Assembly: GCF_003716875.1 (NCBI RefSeq)
Contig: NZ_CP033077.1
Span: 124,001-188,000 of the forward strand
DNA from: Vibrio zhugei
GTDB lineage: Bacteria; Pseudomonadota; Gammaproteobacteria; Enterobacterales; Vibrionaceae
Reading direction: 5' to 3'
Length of the DNA stretch: 64,000 nt
Under the pieces are notes generated by a model, which did no database searches, was not told the origin of the DNA, and saw only the letters and a list, made by a program, of their open reading frames with translations. This document shows, one piece after another, positions 9,954 to 18,535 of the stretch (the first letter of the stretch is position 1; every line of letters begins with the position of its first letter). The translations under genes were made by a program, and so were the position numbers.

Positions 9954-10505
9954 ATTAAAGGCGGAAGACGTGGCCAATTGCCGGCCAAACAAAACCAGCA
10001 CCGTTTAAACGGTGAGATTCGTGGCGTTCGTGAAGTTCGTTTAACTGGCGTAGACGGCGAGTCTGTAGGTATCGTGTCGATTCAAGAAGCAGTAGCTACA
10101 GCTGAAGAAGCTGGTTTGGATCTCGTAGAGATCAGCCCTAACGCCGAGCCGCCAGTCTGTCGAGTGATGGACTATGGCAAGTTCCTCTTCGAGAAGAGCA
10201 AGGCTTCAAAAGATCAGAAGAAAAAACAAAAACAGATCCAGATTAAGGAAGTAAAATTCCGTCCTGGTACTGATATTGGAGACTATCAGGTAAAACTACG
10301 CAACCTGACCCGTTTCCTTGAAGACGGCAACAAAGTGAAGGTAACAATTCGCTTCCGTGGCCGCGAAATGGCTCACCAAAACATCGGTGTGGACCTTCTA
10401 AACCGAATTAAAGAAGACACGGCAGATATTTCTGTAGTAGAATCTTTCCCGTCGCGTATAGAAGGCCGCCAGATGATTATGGTGATTGCCCCTAAGAAGA
10501 AGTAA
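9954..10505 (+). CDS. infC: Translation initiation factor IF-3, ATT start codon
   Basis: IF-3 binds the 30S subunit, blocks premature 50S joining and discriminates against wrong start codons. Extending the frame upstream of the first ATG (9978) to ATT at 9954 gives the N-terminus KGGRRGQ, matching the family start MKGGKR, and places the start 4 nt after the thrS stop behind a perfect GGAGG at 9941-9945. The resulting length is 183 residues, close to the usual 180. The domains are the N domain (NGEIR to about 80), a lysine-rich linker (KDQKKKQKQ) and the C domain (KEVKFRPG onward). The non-canonical start is the known basis of IF-3 autoregulation in enterics and is conserved here. Confidence 0.96.
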   Translation: MKGGRRGQLPAKQNQHRLNGEIRGVREVRLTGVDGESVGIVSIQEAVATAEEAGLDLVEISPNAEPPVCRVMDYGKFLFEKSKASKDQKKKQKQIQIKEVKFRPGTDIGDYQVKLRNLTRFLEDGNKVKVTIRFRGREMAHQNIGVDLLNRIKEDTADISVVESFPSRIEGRQMIMVIAPKKK

Positions 10506-10526
10506 TTAACGGCTTTACAAGTAATA

Positions 10527-10555
10527 AAACCGTCCGCTTTAGCGGTCGGTTTTGT
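10527..10555 (+). terminator. Hairpin between infC and rpmI, possible attenuator
   Basis: AACCG-CCGC / GCGG-CGGTT pairs around a TTTA loop with a single T-T mismatch and is followed by TTTTGTT. It lies inside the operon, so it probably reduces rather than ends transcription; control by ribosomal protein L20 is known for this region in E. coli but is not shown here. Confidence 0.55.
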
Positions 10556-10603
10556 TCGCCTTGATTACGTGTTATTAACTATTACAATGCGGAGTTATTC
10601 ATC

Positions 10604-10798
10604 ATGCCTAAGATGAAAACCAACAAAGGTGCTGCTAAGCGTTTTAAGAAAACTGCTGGTGGCTTCAAATTTAAGCACGCTACTAAACGTCACATCCTGA
10701 CTAAGCGTACTACTAAGAACAAGCGTCAGCTTCGTCCAAATGCTATCCTTCCAAAATGTGAAGTGGCTGGCATTGTACGTTGTCTACCGTACGCTTAA
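10604..10798 (+). CDS. rpmI: 50S ribosomal protein bL35
   Basis: The 64-residue, lysine/arginine-rich protein begins [16 protein letters not shown] and has the [16 protein letters not shown] core, all diagnostic of L35, a component of the large subunit. It sits 98 bp after infC and 42 bp before rplT. A GGAG lies 9-12 nt upstream of the ATG. In E. coli, L20 binds upstream of rpmI and represses rpmI-rplT translation; the same arrangement suggests the same here. Confidence 0.97.
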   Translation: MPKMKTNKGAAKRFKKTAGGFKFKHATKRHILTKRTTKNKRQLRPNAILPKCEVAGIVRCLPYA

Positions 10799-10840
10799 TT
10801 CTTTTTAGTTATTTAATTCGTTTAGTTTAGGAGAAGCATA

Positions 10841-11194
10841 ATGCCTCGCGTAAAACGTGGTGTACAAGCTCGTGCACGTCATAAGAAAGTTCTTAATCAA
10901 GCTAAAGGTTACTACGGAGCACGTTCACGTGTTTATCGTGTAGCTTTCCAAGCAGTTACTAAAGCTGGTCAATACGCTTACCGTGACCGTCGTAACAAGA
11001 AACGTCAATTCCGTCAACTTTGGATTGCTCGTATCAATGCTGCGTCTCGTCAAAACGGTCTGTCTTACAGCCGTCTTATCAACGGTCTGAAAAAAGCATC
11101 TATCGAAATCGATCGTAAGATTCTTGCAGACATCGCGGTATTCGACAAAGCTGCATTTACAGTACTTGTTGAAAAAGCGAAAGCTGCTCTTTAA
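10841..11194 (+). CDS. rplT: 50S ribosomal protein bL20
   Basis: L20 binds 23S rRNA early in 50S assembly. The 117 residues start [15 protein letters not shown] and hold the [11 protein letters not shown] and [11 protein letters not shown] blocks of the family; length is exact. AGGAG is 7-8 nt upstream. It is the last gene of the operon and is closed by two terminators. In V. cholerae and relatives the chromosomal integron integrase lies just downstream of rplT; here that position is taken by an aldo/keto reductase and an IS30, with the integrase remnant 9 kb away. Confidence 0.97.
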   Translation: MPRVKRGVQARARHKKVLNQAKGYYGARSRVYRVAFQAVTKAGQYAYRDRRNKKRQFRQLWIARINAASRQNGLSYSRLINGLKKASIEIDRKILADIAVFDKAAFTVLVEKAKAAL

Positions 11195-11219
11195 TTAGAA
11201 GTAGTTTTACAGGTTTAAT

Positions 11220-11250
11220 TAAAAGGAGAGCGCAAGCTCTCCTTTTTTAT
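11220..11250 (+). terminator. Rho-independent terminator of rplT
   Basis: Stem AAGGAGAGC / GCTCTCCTT with a GCAA tetraloop and T6 tail, 26 bp past the rplT stop. Confidence 0.9.
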
Positions 11251-11298
11251 TACCGATTATTATTTGGGGAAGCGGTCAAACACTGCTCCCACAAACAC

Positions 11299-11338
11299 AA
11301 AGCGCACCATGAGACAGTTCTCGCGGTGCGCTTTTTTT
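11299..11338 (+). terminator. Second terminator between rplT and the aldo/keto reductase
   Basis: Stem AAAGCGCACC / GGTGCGCTTT with a 12-14 nt loop and a T8 tract on the plus strand. On the minus strand the tail is poor, so it mainly backs up the rplT terminator. Confidence 0.75.
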
Positions 11339-11378
11339 TGGTTATTTTAGTGACGGTGTCACATTTAAAATATTGAGA

Positions 11379-12443
11379 TTATGACTGCTCATCATCTAAG
11401 TAGGGCTGCAGCAATTGCAAATCGGATGCGCCTAAGCGATCCGAGGCGGTCATTGCTTGATGCCAGTAAGGGTAGAGCAGGGGTGGACGACTCACTTTTT
11501 CTAAACGCTGCAACTCATCGTTGGTTAACGTTAAGTCGGCCGCGGCTAAGTTATCTTTTAGCTGTTCATCGGTACGTGCTCCGATGACAACTGAACTGAT
11601 CGTAGGGCGAGTGAGCAACCAAGCTAATGAGACTTGCGCAGCTGAGACCCCATGGTTTTCCCCGATGGCGACAAGTTCATCGACAATGTCGTAAAGTTTG
11701 TCGGTATCCGATACTGGTGGCTCTTTCCAACCCTGTAGATGACGTGAATCTTGCGGTGTTTGATTATCACGGCGGAACTTACCAGATAGCAATCCTCCCG
11801 CGAGCGGGCTCCAGACCATAACGCCGACGCCTTGATCGTTGGCAATCGGCAATAACTCATATTCCGCTTCACGAGCTTGTAGTGTGTAATGAATTTGTTG
11901 ACTGATCGGGCGTAAGTAATGATTTTCTGAGGCACTGCCTAGCGTTTTCATAAGCTGCCAACCCGCGTAGTTGGACACACCGTAATAGCGCACTTTACCG
12001 TCACGGATTAAACGATCCATGGCTTCTAACGTTTCTTCCACTGGAGTCCAGCCATCCCACTCGTGAATGTGGTACAAGTCAATATGATCGCGGCCTAGTC
12101 GTTTAAGTGACGCTTCACAGGCCTCAATGATATGGTAGCGAGAATTGCCACCTTGGTTTGGACCGGGGCCGGTAGGGAAACGAGCTTTTGTTGCGAGCAA
12201 CATTTGATCTTGTCGACCTTGTAATGCTTTGCCTAAGATCTCTTCTGATGCGCCGTCTGAGTAGATATCTGCAGTATCGAGAATGTTAATCCCCGCATCG
12301 ATACACATGTCGATTTGTCGTTTTGCTACATCGACACCACCGTCGCCCACATGAGCAAACTTACCTTGCCCGCCGTAAGTCATGGTGCCGAGAGTAAAAG
12401 CCGAAATACGTAGGCCTGAATGGCCCAGTTGACGATATTCCAT
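11379..12443 (-). CDS. Aldo/keto reductase
   Basis: This NADPH-dependent oxidoreductase of the AKR superfamily reduces aldehydes or ketones; the substrate is unknown. The 354 residues form a TIM barrel with the catalytic tetrad visible as Asp56 (LDTADIY), Tyr61, Lys86 (ATKARF) and a His in DLYHIHEWDG; the cofactor segment VVIGARTDEQLKDN is near the C-terminus. The start is supported by GAAGGAG upstream. IS30 copy 1 ends only 42 bp before the start codon, so the native promoter has probably been displaced and expression may depend on the IS end. Confidence 0.9.
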   Translation of the reverse strand: MEYRQLGHSGLRISAFTLGTMTYGGQGKFAHVGDGGVDVAKRQIDMCIDAGINILDTADIYSDGASEEILGKALQGRQDQMLLATKARFPTGPGPNQGGNSRYHIIEACEASLKRLGRDHIDLYHIHEWDGWTPVEETLEAMDRLIRDGKVRYYGVSNYAGWQLMKTLGSASENHYLRPISQQIHYTLQAREAEYELLPIANDQGVGVMVWSPLAGGLLSGKFRRDNQTPQDSRHLQGWKEPPVSDTDKLYDIVDELVAIGENHGVSAAQVSLAWLLTRPTISSVVIGARTDEQLKDNLAAADLTLTNDELQRLEKVSRPPLLYPYWHQAMTASDRLGASDLQLLQPYLDDEQS

Positions 12444-12485
12444 TGACGCACTCCTTCGCTGTGCTTATTCAAATGAATGGTTAGA

Positions 12486-13574
12486 CCCGATTTCAGATAA
12501 TAAGTGCGACATTCATGGAAATATGTAGAAGAGGAAGCCAACTGCTGAAAGTGGTACGCTCTTCTCGCCAAAGAAACAAGCAGTACTACCATGAATTATC
12601 AACAGTTGACCGAAGGCAGAAGATACCAGATTTCTGCTCTTTTGGAACGGGGAATTTCGGTTCCTGAAATAGCTAAAACAGTTCAGTGCCACCGCTCGAC
12701 GGTATACCGTGAGCTTAAACGCGGTCGGAAGGGAGAGCATTATTGCCCTAACGAAGCCCAGATGTCGTCTACCAAAAAGCGCAAAACAGCACGTAAATAC
12801 CGAATACCAAAGGAACGTGTCGATTTTATCCGCCTTCTTTTAGAAACAGATTGGAGTCCAGAGCAGATTTCTAATGTATTAACGAAAATTGGTGCATCTG
12901 TCAGTCATGAGTGGATCTATCGCTTTGTTGCTCAAGATAAACGCTTGGGCGGTAAGTTATATCGTCACTTGAGACAAGGTCATAAGCGGTATCGCCGAGG
13001 TAAACAAGAGAAAGCTCCAGCGATAAAAAATACCGTTTCGATTGATGATAGACCAAGCATCGTTGACAGTAAGGAGCGGTTTGGTGACTGGGAAATCGAC
13101 ACTGTGCTAGGTAAGCATGGTACAGGTGCAATGGTGACTATTTTAGAGCGTAAGACTCGATTTTACGTGGTAAAGAAAGTGCCATCTAAGTCAGCGGATG
13201 ATGTCACCAAAGCGACAATAGAGCTACTGAAGCCCTATAAGAAACATGTCCATACCATTACGGCAGATAACGGGCGAGAGTTTGCAGGTCATGAAACCAT
13301 CGCAAAAGAATTAAAGGCTGATGTGTACTTTGCTCATCCGTACAGTTCTTGGGAGCGTGGTGCTAATGAGAATGCGAACGGTCTTTTAAGGCAATATGTG
13401 AAGAAAGGAACCGATCTAACGACAGTGACGGACATCGATATAGAGTTCGCTTTATCGCGGATAAATTACCGTCCGAGAAAGTGTTTAGGCTTCAAGCAGG
13501 CAGCCATTATATTTGAGGAGATGGCTTTAGCTTCTTGATATTGGAGAGTGTCGCACTTCGCAGTTGAATTCGGG
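12486..13574 (+). mobile_element. IS30-family insertion sequence, copy 1
   Basis: A 1089-bp element with imperfect terminal inverted repeats of about 26 bp (left CCCGATTTCAGATAATAAG, right complement CCCGAATTCAACTGCGAAG) holding one transposase gene. Its ends were set by comparing the three copies in the window. The flanks share GA (12484-12485 and 13575-13576), a possible 2-bp target duplication. It differs from copies 2 and 3 at base 13032 (A instead of G). Confidence 0.95.
12591..13538 (+). CDS. IS30-family transposase (copy 1)
   Basis: The 315-residue DDE transposase catalyses IS30-type copy-out transposition. It has an N-terminal HTH_38 region (LTEGRRYQISALLERG then VPEIAKTVQCHRSTVYREL) and an RNase H-like core with Asp170 in GDWEID, Asp226 in TADNGREF and Glu260 in RGANENAN, giving the family's D-33-E spacing. 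The frame is intact, so the copy is probably active. Residue 148 is Thr, whereas the other two copies have Ala. Confidence 0.95.
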   Translation: MNYQQLTEGRRYQISALLERGISVPEIAKTVQCHRSTVYRELKRGRKGEHYCPNEAQMSSTKKRKTARKYRIPKERVDFIRLLLETDWSPEQISNVLTKIGASVSHEWIYRFVAQDKRLGGKLYRHLRQGHKRYRRGKQEKAPAIKNTVSIDDRPSIVDSKERFGDWEIDTVLGKHGTGAMVTILERKTRFYVVKKVPSKSADDVTKATIELLKPYKKHVHTITADNGREFAGHETIAKELKADVYFAHPYSSWERGANENANGLLRQYVKKGTDLTTVTDIDIEFALSRINYRPRKCLGFKQAAIIFEEMALAS

Positions 13575-13840
13575 GAAAACCAACGTAACATATCTCATCT
13601 TACGATAACTGAGACGTATATTGCAAAGGCGGTATCAGCAATGAGCCTATATCGATTGAGTCATAAAATAAAAGGAATAAATTAATAAAAAATACACGAT
13701 ATGATGACGTTTTGGTGACATAGATTCATAAAAATTTTTATCGTTTTCCTATCTCTGGCAGCAGCATAGTAAATATGCCAATATGACGCCTTTAAATTTC
13801 ATACTTAAATTAATAGCTATTGATAATAGGAAAAATAACC

Positions 13841-14326
13841 ATGTCTCACGCTAGTGACTTACAAAAGCAAATCGATACTCACACTGTTCATATTGTCTTG
13901 TTGACCATGTGTACATTTGGTATTTATCCGCTGTTATACCTGTATCGTAATACCAAAGTTATTGAAAATATTACTCAATATAAGGTTGCTTCAGATGGGT
14001 TAGTGATCGGTTTAGCCGCGTGTACTGGGCTAAGTAGTGTATTGCTGACGGAATACAATGCGGCTTCATCAATTCTCAATTTATTGATCACAGTGGTTAG
14101 CGGTATTTTGTATTTGGTGTGGTCTTTTAGCGCCAGAGATGCCATTCAAAAATATGCTCATGGCACCCTTAATATTGATGACTTTAAGATAAATATTATT
14201 TGGACACTATTATTTAGCTTTATGTATGTGAATTATTCGATTAATAAACTGGCAGAATATTCAGAGCCAGAGGTGAATTCTGATGAGTCACATGAAAACG
14301 ATGAAAAAATGACACTGGAAGGCTAA
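13841..14326 (+). CDS. DUF4234-type small integral membrane protein
   Basis: The start at ATG 13841 is chosen over an upstream TTG (13820) because of the AGGAAAA just before it; this gives 161 residues. The protein has about four hydrophobic segments (residues roughly 15-35, 50-65, 75-95 and 122-140) and an acidic, charged C-terminal tail. The opening VHIVLLTMCTFGIYPLLYLYRN resembles DUF4234/DUF898-type inner-membrane proteins. No function is known. It stands alone, has its own terminator shared with the convergent aminotransferase, and shows no operon partner. Confidence 0.65.
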   Translation: MSHASDLQKQIDTHTVHIVLLTMCTFGIYPLLYLYRNTKVIENITQYKVASDGLVIGLAACTGLSSVLLTEYNAASSILNLLITVVSGILYLVWSFSARDAIQKYAHGTLNIDDFKINIIWTLLFSFMYVNYSINKLAEYSEPEVNSDESHENDEKMTLEG

Positions 14327-14335
14327 AGAAATAAC

Positions 14336-14370
14336 AGAAGATAAGGCGAAAACCTTATCTTCTTATTTTA
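14336..14370. terminator. Bidirectional terminator between DUF4234 gene and aminotransferase
   Basis: An 11-bp perfect stem (AGAAGATAAGG / CCTTATCTTCT) with a CGAAAA-type loop and T-rich tail; 10 bp after the DUF4234 stop. Confidence 0.85.
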
Positions 14371-14391
14371 TTGTCTGTGGCTAAAAAATAG

Positions 14392-15729
14392 TCACAGAAT
14401 CATGTGTAACGCGTCATCGAGCGCGCCGACTAACCAGTCGATATCGTGTGCTTGGAAGGCCAAGGGTGGACGCAATTTCAAAACATTACCATGCGGCCCT
14501 GCAACAGAGGTCAGGACTTTTCGCTCACGCAATTTTTCAATTAAATCCAACGCAAGCGCTTTGTTCGGTGTTTTGGATTCTTTATCGCTGACCAACTCGA
14601 AGCCTATAAATAAGCCCGCGCCCCGTACATCACCAACGCAGTCATATTTCTCTTGTAGCCCTTTTAATTCATTCAATAGCTGTTGTCCGACTTGGGCACT
14701 GTGTGCTTGCAGTCCTTCTTCTTTAATCACATTTAATACAGCTTGTGCCGCCGCCATGGCCACAGGATTGCCACCAAACGTATTGAAATAAGGAATTTGA
14801 TCACTGAATGCTGCCAGCACCTCTTGTTTGGCAAATAAACCTGAAACAGGAATCCCATTGCCCATGGGTTTGCCACTGGTCACGACATCAGGGATAACGC
14901 CATGGCGAGCAAACCCCCAGAACGCCTCACCAGTACGCGCAAAACCAGGTTGCACTTCGTCGGCAATAAAAATTCCTCCGTTTTTATGGACCACATCGAT
15001 GGCGGGTTTTAAAAAGCCAGCGTTACCAGGCAGTACACCATCCGAAGAAAAAATGGAATCGGCCATAAAGCCAGCGAATTGAATACCATTCGTCGTCATT
15101 TCATCGATTTTCTCCTGCATTCTATCCGCCAACCAAACCCCAACATCTTGGCCTGCTAAGCGATAGTGATCCGGCGAGGCGAGAAGCCCGGTGTTCGGTG
15201 ATAACGGTTGACCTGAGCCCAGTGCTGGTGAAGCGCCCGAGGTCAACGCACTGGTCCCGTGATAGGCTTCTTGCGAGACGATGATTCCTGTTCCACCGGA
15301 ATACGCGTGAGCGATACGCATCGCCAGATCATTGGCCTCAGAGCCGGTGCACATATACATGGCCTTGTTGATCTCGCTTGGCATCGTCTCTAGTAGCTCT
15401 TCGCTGTAAGACAGTATGCGCTCGTGTAAATAACGGGTATGAGTATTCAAGCTTTGCATTTGTTCATTGACTGCGGCGATCACCGCGGGGTGACAGTGAC
15501 CAATACTGGCAACGTTATTGTAGACGTCGAGATATTTATCGCCGTTCGCATCCCAGAGATATTGGCCTAGGCCTTTGACCAAATGCACAGGCCGACGGTA
15601 GAACAAACGGTAAGACTCGCCCAGTAATCGCTCGCGTTTCGCGGTCAGTTGGCGGGTCGCCTCATCGAGCTCACTGGCGTGTTCGGGACGAAAACTATTG
15701 GTGTCCATGATGGTAGAGCGTACGACCAT
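14392..15729 (-). CDS. Class III PLP aminotransferase / phospho-lyase-like enzyme
   Basis: This class III fold-type I PLP enzyme has 445 residues from ATG 15729, chosen because a perfect GGAGG lies 6 nt upstream; the frame runs open farther upstream but without support. Visible motifs are the SGSEAN-equivalent CTGSEANDLA, DEVQPGFARTG with the PLP-aspartate, the Schiff-base lysine near residue 287 in TSGKPMGNG, and NTFGGNPVA. It resembles AGXT2-like phospho-lyases (5-phosphohydroxylysine or ethanolamine-phosphate phospho-lyase) as well as alanine-glyoxylate aminotransferases. The divergent neighbour is an APH-type kinase, the same pairing as hydroxylysine kinase with its phospho-lyase, so a kinase-lyase pathway for a hydroxylated amine or amino acid is my inference. 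Confidence 0.8.
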   Translation of the reverse strand: MVVRSTIMDTNSFRPEHASELDEATRQLTAKRERLLGESYRLFYRRPVHLVKGLGQYLWDANGDKYLDVYNNVASIGHCHPAVIAAVNEQMQSLNTHTRYLHERILSYSEELLETMPSEINKAMYMCTGSEANDLAMRIAHAYSGGTGIIVSQEAYHGTSALTSGASPALGSGQPLSPNTGLLASPDHYRLAGQDVGVWLADRMQEKIDEMTTNGIQFAGFMADSIFSSDGVLPGNAGFLKPAIDVVHKNGGIFIADEVQPGFARTGEAFWGFARHGVIPDVVTSGKPMGNGIPVSGLFAKQEVLAAFSDQIPYFNTFGGNPVAMAAAQAVLNVIKEEGLQAHSAQVGQQLLNELKGLQEKYDCVGDVRGAGLFIGFELVSDKESKTPNKALALDLIEKLRERKVLTSVAGPHGNVLKLRPPLAFQAHDIDWLVGALDDALHMIL

Positions 15730-16010
15730 AAATCCTCCGGTCTTTAATAGCGAAAAAACATACCGTGATGCGCGGGATGAATAAGGCGAATAATGTCTTG
15801 GCCTCTTCACGGTGAATGACTCTATCTTGCGTGACGTCACAGTAAAAAACTTGACCGTACAAAGCTGTATCCGTGTTTTGAAGACAAGTTTTATCAACAG
15901 TTACCCGATTGCAGCAAGGGGGATGGCGTAAAGGTAATGTCTGGTCAAGCGCGATGTGATTCAGTTGCGGCATGCTGGCGACAACGCTGATGAATGACAA
16001 GGATGAGCTT

Positions 16011-17021
16011 ATGGAGATGGAACAATACGATACATTAACCGATGATGAGATGATTGCCATGGCCAATGATGTGTTAACGCGCTACCTACCGGAACATCAA
16101 GGCACGGCAACATTAATCTGTCGCTCTGAAAACGCGACCTTCAAAGTGCGCACAGAGCGAGAGCAGTTTGCCTTGCGTATTCATCGTCCTGATTATCATG
16201 ATGCGATCAACATTCAAAGCGAGCTCGCTTGGCTCGCCGCGCTAGAGCAACAAGGGTTCGTCGTTCCGATGCCCGTCGCGGATAAAAACGGCATTCAGGT
16301 ACAACCCATTGAGGTCAGTGACCAAGACCGACGTTTTGCCGTGTTATTTCGTTGGATTGAGGGAAGCATGCCCACAACGGACATCGAACCTGAACAGTTT
16401 GAGCCGTTGGGCGAAATCATGGCGCGTTTGCATTTGCACAGTATTCATTGGCCGAGACCTGCATGGTTTAAGCGTTTGCAATGGGACCACCCATCGATGG
16501 TGGGCGAGCATGGTCATTGGGGGCATTGGAAAAAGGTACCCGGCTTATCGCCGGCCGATATTGAGACGGTACAGCGTGCTGTGGACAGCATTGCACTGCA
16601 TGTTCAACATTATGGCAAAGAGAGCCAAACCTATGGCTTAATTCATGCCGATTTACGACTCACTAACTTGCTGTTTCATCATGGTATGACGCGTGCAATA
16701 GACTTCGATGATTGCGGCGAAGGGTGGTTCATGCATGACATTGCCGCCGCGATAAGCTTTTACGAGCACCATGAGAACGCTGAAGAGTGGATGAGCAGTG
16801 TGTTGCGCGGCTACCAGAAGGTTCGTCCCTTGTCCCAACGGGATCTCGATATTTTGCCCGTGATGGTGATGCAGCGTCGCATCCAATTGCTCGCTTGGGT
16901 CGGCTCTCATCAACAAACGGAAATGGCACAGAGCCTCGGCGAGCACTGGGTCGCAGAAACGGTTCGTTTGTGTCAGGACTACTTACGTATTCATGCCAAG
17001 GCACTTGAGGCGGTAGGATAA
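16011..17021 (+). CDS. APH-family phosphotransferase (hydroxylysine/homoserine kinase-like)
   Basis: The 336-residue kinase starts at ATG 16011, with AAGGA about 8 nt upstream. It has the protein-kinase-like APH fold: a small N-lobe (ATFKVRT, FALRIHRP), the catalytic loop HADLRLTN at about 212-219 and the metal-binding DFDD at 231-234. It resembles the serine/threonine-kinase YihE/homoserine kinase II/HYKK group rather than true aminoglycoside resistance enzymes. Being divergent from a class III PLP enzyme, and followed by an AraC regulator, it likely phosphorylates a hydroxy-amino compound that the neighbour then cleaves; the substrate is not shown by the sequence. Confidence 0.75.
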   Translation: MEMEQYDTLTDDEMIAMANDVLTRYLPEHQGTATLICRSENATFKVRTEREQFALRIHRPDYHDAINIQSELAWLAALEQQGFVVPMPVADKNGIQVQPIEVSDQDRRFAVLFRWIEGSMPTTDIEPEQFEPLGEIMARLHLHSIHWPRPAWFKRLQWDHPSMVGEHGHWGHWKKVPGLSPADIETVQRAVDSIALHVQHYGKESQTYGLIHADLRLTNLLFHHGMTRAIDFDDCGEGWFMHDIAAAISFYEHHENAEEWMSSVLRGYQKVRPLSQRDLDILPVMVMQRRIQLLAWVGSHQQTEMAQSLGEHWVAETVRLCQDYLRIHAKALEAVG

Positions 17022-17196
17022 GAGCCTGACATGCCGAGCCTCGCTAGCATTGCCCATAGTTTGTGCAAACACGCATCATTATGGGCGATTGTAGTGCACA
17101 TCATCACATAATGAAGGCCCGATAGGCCGTTTGGTCGTGGAGCGATTTTTGCTTGATATGAACCTTCTGTACGAACGTTGATGAAGGATCACGAAT

Positions 17197-18252
17197 ATGG
17201 ACATGTTGAGCGTACACAATCATTCGGCAATGCAGGCGCTTACCCAGCACTCCGTGGGTAACCAAGGTGTACTTGCCGCGGCCGCAACCGGACTGTCGAC
17301 CTTTATTACTCAGCAGGGCGGTGATATTGACCGCATCTTGGGTCGCAGCGGTGTGAATCCAGAGATCCTGACTCAGCCGACTTCCAGCCTTAAATTAACG
17401 CATTATTGTCAAGTGCTTGAGCAAGCTGCGCAGCAAACAGGGTGCGATCATTTCGGCCTATATTACGGTCAGCAGTTTATGCCACAGCATTTGGGATTGA
17501 TTGGCTACATTGGATTGTGCTCGGCGACCGTACATCAGGCATTAGTGAATGTCGTGAACGCCTTTCATTGGCATCAGCATGACACCTTCATGCAATTGGT
17601 GAATCTTGGCGATGCGGTGCGGGTGGATTATCAAATTCGCCACGGCGGCATTGTGGTTCGTCGGCAAGATGCGGAGTTGACCATGGGGATGATCGTCAAC
17701 CTGGTTCGGCAAGGTACAGGAAAGACTTTTGCTCCTCGTATGCTGCATTTTGAGCACGCCAGCCCCGAGAGCTGGCATGAGCACTGTAAAGTCTTTGATG
17801 CGCCCGTCTATTTTAGTCAGCCGTTCAATTCGGTCGTGATTGAAAAAGCGTATTTAACGCGCGTCATGCCCAATGCGGATCCCATGTTACTGTCTTTGAT
17901 GACCGAAGCGTTGCAGCGCTTAAATGTGTCTCAAACCGGCCAATCGTTATCAGAGCAAGTCAGAGCACATATTCAAACTCACTTAGTGGAGGGTGAGCCA
18001 GAGTTAGACAACATTGCAGATAGCATGGGGATGAGCCGATTGACGTTACAGCGTCGTTTAAAAGCCGAGCACGTCAGTTATCGCCAGCTATTAGAGAATG
18101 TGAGACGTGATTTAGCGTCTCATTACTTGCAACAATCTCATTTACCGATCACCGAAATGGGATTATTACTTGGTTATTCAGAAACCAGTGCGTTTTCTCG
18201 TGCATTTCGTCGTTGGTTTGGTGTGAGTCCGCGGCAATATCGATGCAATTAA
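17197..18252 (+). CDS. AraC-family transcriptional regulator
   Basis: The 351-residue protein has an N-terminal arabinose-binding-like (Arabinose_bd, OruR/ArgR-type) domain over about 40-220 and a C-terminal double HTH (LDNIADSMGMSRLTLQRRL, then ITEMGLLLGYSETSAFSRA and the FRRWFGVSPRQYR ending). AAGGAT sits upstream of the ATG. It follows the kinase gene after 175 bp on the same strand and is a good candidate for the regulator of the kinase/PLP enzyme pair. Members of this subfamily often respond to amino acids or their derivatives, which would suit that role. Confidence 0.85.
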   Translation: MDMLSVHNHSAMQALTQHSVGNQGVLAAAATGLSTFITQQGGDIDRILGRSGVNPEILTQPTSSLKLTHYCQVLEQAAQQTGCDHFGLYYGQQFMPQHLGLIGYIGLCSATVHQALVNVVNAFHWHQHDTFMQLVNLGDAVRVDYQIRHGGIVVRRQDAELTMGMIVNLVRQGTGKTFAPRMLHFEHASPESWHEHCKVFDAPVYFSQPFNSVVIEKAYLTRVMPNADPMLLSLMTEALQRLNVSQTGQSLSEQVRAHIQTHLVEGEPELDNIADSMGMSRLTLQRRLKAEHVSYRQLLENVRRDLASHYLQQSHLPITEMGLLLGYSETSAFSRAFRRWFGVSPRQYRCN

Positions 18253-18535
18253 TCTAACCGCTGGTATGCAATCCGTGACGTTTCTCTCTCCTACATGGGT
18301 GAGTGTTATCGAGTGTGAATCGGTTAAGAATGCTATTCATTATGATTTTAATTGCATATTCTATTAGTTAATTCGTGCATTTATATAAGCTGTATTCCAT
18401 AAGCGAACGAAGTCGGCTCGCTGTGACGCTTTAGTCTTTACATTTTCTTACAATATTAAACAATGAAATATATCAATAGATAAAATCTGTTGGTGAGTAG
18501 TCAATGTTTATTATCAAGGAAAGAGGAAGAATAAC

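Noticed and set aside
12513..13131. Minus-strand frames inside the IS30 copies (75 and 76 codons), repeated at copies 2 and 3
   Set aside because: They recur only because the IS is repeated; they are shadows of the transposase frame with no ribosome site.
15730..15897. N-terminal 56-codon extension of the class III PLP enzyme
   Set aside because: The ATG at 15729 has a perfect GGAGG and starts just before family similarity; the extension has no such support.
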